NCBI GenBank assembly: GCA_011317545.1
Contig: WUJK01000003.1
Coordinates: 1,612,001 to 1,676,000, forward strand
Direction: 5' to 3'
Source of the DNA: Coniella vitis
Taxonomy: Eukaryota > Ascomycota > Sordariomycetes > Diaporthales > Schizoparmaceae
DNA: 64,000 nucleotides
The notes beneath the pieces were generated by a model. The model did not search any database, was not told the origin of the DNA, and saw only the letters and a list, made by a program, of their open reading frames with translations. Positions 58,995-64,000 of the stretch are shown piece by piece. Within the stretch, counting starts at the first letter, position 1. Every line of letters starts with the position of its first letter. Made by a program: the position numbers and the translations under genes.

Positions 58995-60509
58995 CTAGGC
59001 AATCACGCTTCGAGCCATGCCAGTCCCCCATCGCCATCTCTTCAGAGTGCCTGTGCCGGTGCTGCGAATAACTTCGCTGCCACATGACGACGAGTTCATG
59101 CCTGCGCCCATACTTCCCGTGCCACTGGTTGAGCTGAGAATATCTTGCCGGCCAATCTCGCGTCCAACGACAAAGCCGGCGCCAAACCCTACAACTGACA
59201 CTAAAAGCACGACTCCGGTACCAAGTACCCAAGTGAGAGTGGCTGGGCTGATCCAAGTGACGGTAGTGGCGTCGACTGTCGACACTGACGTCCTCTTCTT
59301 CTTGGCTGCTCTCTGGGCCTTGGCCTGTCCCGGGACTGCGGGCCGTTTGCCCTTTTCCTCACGTGACGAGACAGACGCTGGTTGACTCTGGGCGCTTGAG
59401 TTTGATGATGTCCTAATAGTGGGTTGACGGGAAATGGGTTGATGAGGATGCTGTTTGGGTATGCTGGGCCCCATAAGCGGTGAGGCACCGTTATCCAACT
59501 CCGACTCCGGGACCAATCTCAGCTCAATGGGCTGCGAGCTCGGGCCAAGACCTGTACCTATCATAGGCTCTCCCGAACAGGGGCTCCCGGCGATGTTGGC
59601 TCTCCGTCCAGGCAGACTCTTGGCAGCAGCTGCGCAGGAAAGAAGGGTCGTAAGTGAAGCGCGCAGCGCCTCATCGTGATCAGCTTGGTACGATGGATTT
59701 CGGAAGTCTGGACGCGGACGGTTCTGCGACGTCCATGATGGGCGATTATACGGGTGACTGTGTGCTGGTTGGGTGGGCGGGATGGCGGCGTTGGTGGAGT
59801 AGCTGCGTTGATTTAGGTGAGCTGGAGGGTGAGTAAAAGCGTTGGGCCGAGGACGGAAGCTCTGCGTCGGCGAGGGTCGGCCGAGAGCGGTTCCATCATC
59901 ATCGTCGTCGTCCGAGTCAGACAGTAGTAGATGGGCGCCAGTGTTAATGGCTGTCTGGGACCGCCGCAAACCCGCAGCGTCATGGCCAGGACGTGTGGGA
60001 GCGATGTTCTCGGTGGACGAGGTCATAACACGGTCTTCTTCTTCGCTCTCTGTTTCGTCGTACTCGTCCTGGCTGCTTGTGGCTGACTGTGCGGCGACAT
60101 TGCTCACAATGTACGACTGGGGCATCTGCTGTTGCTGCTGTTGCTGCAAAGACTGGTGGTAATGGTCCTGCAAACGTCGCCGGCGCGGCGGGTGGGAACG
60201 GCTGCCAACGCGCAATCCAGTTGTGACTATGTCGTCGCCGATCGAGGAGAGCGAGGAGGAAGAGGGCTGCGAGGCGATCTCAACCCACGACTCTGTGGCG
60301 TAGCCAGTTGTTAGCGCAACGTAAACGCCGAGAGGGCTGCAATCAGCCCGGGCGTGAGTGGACGACTGACCGTCGTTACGGCGGGCAAGTGAGGCTGCCA
60401 CGGCACCTGCATCTCTCGAGACGGTATTGGAGGCAGACGACGTTGCAGATGGAGCATTGTCGTGCAAAAAGCCGGTACGGCCCCGGGGGCTCTGTTGCGA
60501 GGCGGCCAT
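58995..60509 (-). CDS. Single-pass membrane protein with AIM-like motif
   Basis: The open frame codes for 504 residues. A 78-nt segment (60370-60293) has intron features: donor GTCAGT, branch-like GCTAAC and acceptor CCACAG. It is in frame, so removing it shortens the protein to 478 residues and turns the sequence before the motif into RRNDESWVEIASQ. WVEI (residues 75-78 unspliced) fits the Atg8-interacting pattern W-x-x-I/L/V, preceded by acidic residues when spliced. A Ser-rich stretch and IGDDIVTTGLRVG follow, then a poly-Gln and acidic disordered region. One transmembrane helix near residues 423-449 contains GFGAGFVVG (small-residue packing motif), with a short Gly/Ser tail. The arrangement recalls a C-terminally anchored autophagy receptor for an organelle, but that is inference; I do not recognise a named family with certainty. 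Confidence 0.75.
   Translation of the reverse strand: MAASQQSPRGRTGFLHDNAPSATSSASNTVSRDAGAVAASLARRNDGQSSTHARADCSPLGVYVALTTGYATESWVEIASQPSSSSLSSIGDDIVTTGLRVGSRSHPPRRRRLQDHYHQSLQQQQQQQMPQSYIVSNVAAQSATSSQDEYDETESEEEDRVMTSSTENIAPTRPGHDAAGLRRSQTAINTGAHLLLSDSDDDDDDGTALGRPSPTQSFRPRPNAFTHPPAHLNQRSYSTNAAIPPTQPAHSHPYNRPSWTSQNRPRPDFRNPSYQADHDEALRASLTTLLSCAAAAKSLPGRRANIAGSPCSGEPMIGTGLGPSSQPIELRLVPESELDNGASPLMGPSIPKQHPHQPISRQPTIRTSSNSSAQSQPASVSSREEKGKRPAVPGQAKAQRAAKKKRTSVSTVDATTVTWISPATLTWVLGTGVVLLVSVVGFGAGFVVGREIGRQDILSSTSGTGSMGAGMNSSSCGSEVIRSTGTGTLKRWRWGTGMARSVIA
60293..60370 (-). other. Candidate in-frame 78-nt intron
   Basis: Inside the membrane protein gene. GTCAGT donor, GCTAAC 20-odd nt before a CCACAG acceptor, length divisible by three and free of stops, so retained and spliced forms both stay in frame. 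Splicing is favoured because it brings acidic residues next to the WVEI motif. Confidence 0.6.
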
Positions 60510-61573
60510 TCCGTCAGATCCAGGACAAGACCGGTCGAAATCGAGTCGGCGGGCCGAGGCGGGGAAGTCGGGCGGTTTGGCTGACTAGACAGAGCGAGAG
60601 GCAGATGGCGTTGCAAGTTTATAGGTGTGGCATCCAAGGGGGCATACAGGGAAAGGAGGCAGCAGTCTGGTGCAGTGGGAAAGAAGGCGGGGAGAGTCAG
60701 GGAAAGAGAAGCAAGGAGTGATGGCGACGATGATGCGTGATGTTTGGTTGGTCGGTCACTTGGTTTGGCAGGTTGGAAAGACAAGGCAAGGGACTTGGTG
60801 CCCATGCAATCAAAGGGTAGTGAGGACGACGGTCGGTCTGCAACCTGCAAGCAGCGATGTTCTGCCCGTCTAAGTCAGGCCCCCACTGGGGAGCAGCAGG
60901 GGGGCCCACTGAAGACGGGCCTGGGGGAGGCACCTGGACACTTGACAACTGGGCCCCGCTTAGCATTATCGATGCGCTCAGGGGCGATCCTCCGTGAAGT
61001 GACTGATGGAGGGAGTACCATAGTACTAGTACTGGCTCTAGTACTAGTATACCGAATTCGCTTCGCGACAAGAGAACACGACCGCTACCGCGTTGGGTCC
61101 TTCCGCCGTCTCTTCTTTGTTGCAGTGCCACAACAAAGTAATCGAGCACACAAGTGGCAGATGATGCAGCCAGTAGTGTCTGTACTTTCGAGATTTGTAC
61201 AGTGAGTGCATCAGGCTGATGCCATCCGCCCAGAAGACACCTGGGCCACCTGAGCCAAGCACCCAGCCTCACGCGCCTTCTTCTGCCAATCGTCGGCTGA
61301 CTGCATTGGCCCCAGCACAATGACGCGATGCAAAAGCGTCGTGTATTAAGGGCTGTGTCCAGACCCGAAACGGTGCACTGACGGGTGCATGCTACACTCA
61401 ACTTGGCGTTTCTTTGAGCTTGTCGCTCAAATTATGCGGACATACACAAGTATCTTATGTGTTTGGGCGTGGGGATATCGCATGATTTCCATACATATGA
61501 TACAAGTGAACTCAACCATTCAGCCTTTATCAGGCCATAATTGCGACGACTACGACCTCGTCATCGCCTTCCA
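60510..61573. other. Spacer upstream of membrane protein gene
   Basis: 1.06 kb between the membrane protein start (minus) and the C-terminal end of the decayed dehydrogenase (minus). It holds a CT/GA-rich promoter-like stretch and the TAGTAC-type repeat at 61020-61051. No gene seen. Confidence 0.5.
61020..61051. repeat. TAGTAC repeat cluster
   Basis: Two palindromes close together, AGTACTAGTACT (61022-61033) and CTAGTACTAG (61038-61047). A variant of the dispersed TAGTAC/CATAGTA family. Confidence 0.75.
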
Positions 61574-62630
61574 TCACTTCCTGTCGATCCCCGACAGGTC
61601 CTTGACCGCCTCGAGATTATCCAGCCGTGCCTGCGCCTTGGTCCGGATCAACTGCACCGCACTGCTCGTCAACGGCAACCATAGCGGCACGGTTTCTTCC
61701 CCGCCGCGGCTGGCCACAATATACAACACCTCAGCAACCGCCGATGCCGCCGTCCCCGCCCCGGCATGTCTGCTCCGTCGTATGCCACGTGAACCGCCGT
61801 GTACTTTTTGCTGCCTCGTTCGAACTCAGTCTTGATGCCGCCTGGCTCGATGATGCATACATATATTGACTGATTCGCGGTGCAAGTCAATGACCGGGGA
61901 AATGAAATGGCCTAAACATGACGAGGAGGAAAGCACAAAGAGGCAACTCACTATTCCAATCAGGGTGCATCTCCCGCGCCAAAGACTCACTCCAGCCTTC
62001 CACCGCAAACTTGCTCGCATGGTAAAACGCAAACCCAGGAAATGCCGCCACCCCAGCCAACGACGAAATGTTGAAGATGATTCCCCCACGGTGATGATGC
62101 CGCTGCCGCTGCTCTCCTTCTTCGGGCCCAGTCTCTTGCGGGCGCATCGCCTGCATCGCTTGCAACGTCACCCTGACCGTCCCAAAGAAATTCGTCTCAA
62201 GCTGCAAGTGCATCTCCTCCTCAGTCGCGCTCTCCGTATCCCCCGCAAGTTCGTACCCGGCATTGTTTACCAAGATGTCAATATGGAACTTTCCTCCATC
62301 ACGGTCTTCAAAATGCTTCGCCGCTGCGTGAAAAGCTTGGCCAACGGATGCTGGCAAGGTCACATCCAGCGCGAGCTTGAGGATCTTGCCATTGTTATCG
62401 TTGGGCAAGTATGACAGGCTGGAGGGGTTGCGCGCCGTGGCAATCAGACGGTGCCCGGGCTTGCTGGCCACAAGCTCTGCGATTGCTCGGCCAATACCAC
62501 TAGAACACCCAGTGACTTTGCAAGGGTTTTCCATGTTAGTACAACATAATGGGTTAGAAAACGCCAAGTACTTAGCAAACCAAGTTGCATCAGTTGGAAG
62601 CTGATACGGCTTCGTGTTGACGGGATTCAT
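61574..62630 (-). pseudogene. Short-chain dehydrogenase/reductase, apparently decayed
   Basis: Classical SDR: TGCSSGIG cofactor loop, NNAGYE, catalytic Ser in IIFNISSLAG, YHASK (Tyr-Lys pair) and the later segment CIIEPGGIKTEFERGSKKYTAVH. The substrate is unknown. Three abnormalities are visible. First, a 60-nt stretch (62575-62516) has a TACTAAC branch site and an AAAG 3' end but starts CTAAGT where GTAAGT would be expected; removing it would give the family-typical TWFVTGCSSGIG. It is in frame, so unspliced it adds 20 residues. Second, the next intron starts at a good GTGAGT (61951), but the position where an AG would restore phase (61867-61866) reads AA; the nearest AG is 4 nt off and shifts frame to an early stop. 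Third, after YDGADMP near 61768 the conserved C-terminus (AVAEVLYIVASRGGEETVPL ... LSGIDRK, stop at 61574) lies in another frame, with about 20 family residues missing. Assembly errors are the alternative. Confidence 0.6.
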
Positions 62631-63507
62631 CTAGATACTTCAAAAAAGTAGAATGCACAACAAGTTGGAGGATTCATAAGATATTTTGATGCTATGGATT
62701 CGTATTTATGAAGAGACCTTACTTGCAGATAAACCACTTTTGAACGCAAAGCTCTTACCTTCTTCACTTTTGTCTCGAAAACATTCAACGCCTGCCGTGC
62801 AGATACATACTTTTATAATATCATTGCTCACTCGTGGCGCTTCGATTATGCGCGTCGGACTTAGGGTCGTACCCCGCGAGCCCAAAAGGGCGATGCTTCA
62901 CAAGCACACCGATGATGACATGCATCGGCCTGTGAGTCGACGGCACGAAGCCAGAAGAATACCATGCGCTGCAGTAGAAGTCCCCTCGGAAGCCCACAAT
63001 GAGAAAACCCATCATTTTGGTTGAGTGATATACACTCCCACAAGAGCAAGAGCAGACAGACACGGGAGAGGTGTCTTCAGTGTGTGACAAGGCACACGAA
63101 CCCACTGAATAGGAACAAGCCCACAGGTATCGTAGCGTAACTTCTCATGGAAGCATACACCGTGAAAGATTATCCGCCCACACCTCAAGGGAAATGGCGC
63201 GAAAGTCTTGACGTCGAAAACCCACAAAGCCCACTGAATTTCCCACAGAGCCCTCAGAACCCATCAATGTGCGGCAAATGGCCTTACAAGGCGGTCTTCT
63301 GTTTCTGTTTTGATGTGCGTGTCGTTCGCACATTGTCTGCCGTACTCCACTCATCTGCTCGAGTAAAGCCCAATAATCATCCCTTGGACGCATCGTTCTT
63401 CTTCCTCACTCAGGATCAACCTTCCTCCGCAGCAGAGGCCAACAGCGCCATCTCGAGGAGACGACATTCACCTCCGTAGCTCAGGACATGGAGAGACCAC
63501 CATTAGT
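62631..63507. other. Spacer, promoter of SDR and 3' flank of RRM gene
   Basis: 880 bp containing the upstream region of the SDR (minus) and the 3' UTR of the RRM/RGG gene (minus). Short frames only, no motif recognised. Confidence 0.5.
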
Positions 63508-64000
63508 TTAGAAGGTGATCTTCTTGCCCTGAAAGCCACCGCCTCCACGGCCGCCACCGCGTCCACCACGGTCACCGAATCCTCCACGACCGCCTCCGCG
63601 ACCGCCAAAGCCTCCACGGCCACCACCACGGCCACCGCGGTCACCAAAACCACCACGGCCACGGCCGCCTCCACGACCACCAAATCCACCACGGCCACCA
63701 CCGTTATCGGGACGACCGCTGGCGTAGTCCAGACGGATACCACGGCCCATCAGGTCAGCACCCTGAAGCTGCTCAACGACAGACTTGGCATCCTCAACAG
63801 AGTGGAAGCTGACGTATCCGAAGCCCTTGAAGCGTCCGGTTTCCCTGTGGTGGGTTAGCAAACAAGATCAAAAGTATTCAAAGGAACTCAAAGATGGACT
63901 TACTGCTCTGTAGGCAGACGAAGGCTCTTGACGGCGGCAACCTCGTTGAAGAAAGCAGAGACAGACTCCTCGTCAACCTGGAAGGACAGGTTACCGACAA
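63508..64000 (-). CDS. RRM/RGG nucleolin-like RNA-binding protein, 3' part
   Basis: C-terminal end of a gene that continues beyond the window. Exon 64000-63904, a 59-nt intron (donor GTAAGT, acceptor CACAG) and exon 63844-63508. The visible frame begins inside an RRM: VGNLSFQVDEESV (RNP2) and, across the intron, RFKGFGYVSF (RNP1). The RRM ends with RGIRLDYASGR, followed by about 65 residues of Gly/Arg repeats with GGRGGF units and a KKITF end. This arrangement is that of the last RRM and RGG tail of nucleolin-type proteins (yeast Nsr1, fission yeast Gar2), which act in pre-rRNA processing in the nucleolus. A glycine-rich hnRNP-like protein is the alternative because the N-terminus is not visible. 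Confidence 0.85.

Overview
This is nuclear DNA from a filamentous ascomycete. It is most likely a sordariomycete, possibly Hypocreales, but that placement is inferred from protein flavour and not tested. The evidence is eukaryotic housekeeping genes broken by short introns (about 55-420 bp) with GT...AG ends and CTAAC-like branch sites, pyrimidine-rich leaders, long intergenic spacers and no operons. I found no transposon, tRNA, rRNA, CRISPR array or prophage.

Left part (1-17.7 kb): a stretch without a recognisable gene (1-2505); an ethanolamine/choline kinase (minus, 2506-3975); divergent from it the TORC1 regulator NPR3 (plus, 5230-7983); a DevR-like bHLH transcription factor (minus, 8783-10327); a spacer of nearly 6 kb; and the four-exon Golgi/endosome traffic gene SFT2 (plus, 16266-17692).

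Middle (17.7-46 kb): a 6.5 kb spacer holding only a possible gene relic near 20.1-21.3 kb; a La-domain (LARP1-type) RNA-binding protein (plus, 24229-27250); an RS-rich glycine-zipper protein of the DUF3824 type (plus, 30606-32777); COG4 (minus, 35957-38536); the Golgi Ca/Mn pump PMR1 (minus, 39075-42435); and divergent from PMR1 the cohesin kleisin RAD21/SCC1 (plus, 43968-45985). SFT2, COG4 and PMR1 all act in Golgi function, but they are separate transcription units and I infer no co-regulation.

Right part (46-64 kb): two conserved-looking proteins of unknown function (plus 49708-51219, minus 52243-53046); GMP synthase GUA1 in nine exons including an 18-nt microexon (plus, 53744-56034); a rhomboid-family membrane protein with a mitochondrial-type N-terminus (plus, 56510-58372); a single-pass membrane protein with a WVEI motif resembling an Atg8-interacting motif (minus, 58995-60509); a short-chain dehydrogenase that looks decayed (minus, 61574-62630); and the 3' end of an RRM/RGG nucleolin-like gene cut by the window edge (minus, 63508-64000).

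The most distinctive feature is not a gene. Nearly every spacer carries short, often perfectly self-complementary elements built from TACTATG/CATAGTA half-sites (for example the 16-bp palindrome at 14190-14205, repeated exactly at 14968-14983). I saw none of the long forms inside coding exons. The second notable item is the dehydrogenase: both of its introns appear to have lost a splice-site dinucleotide and its C-terminus lies in another frame.
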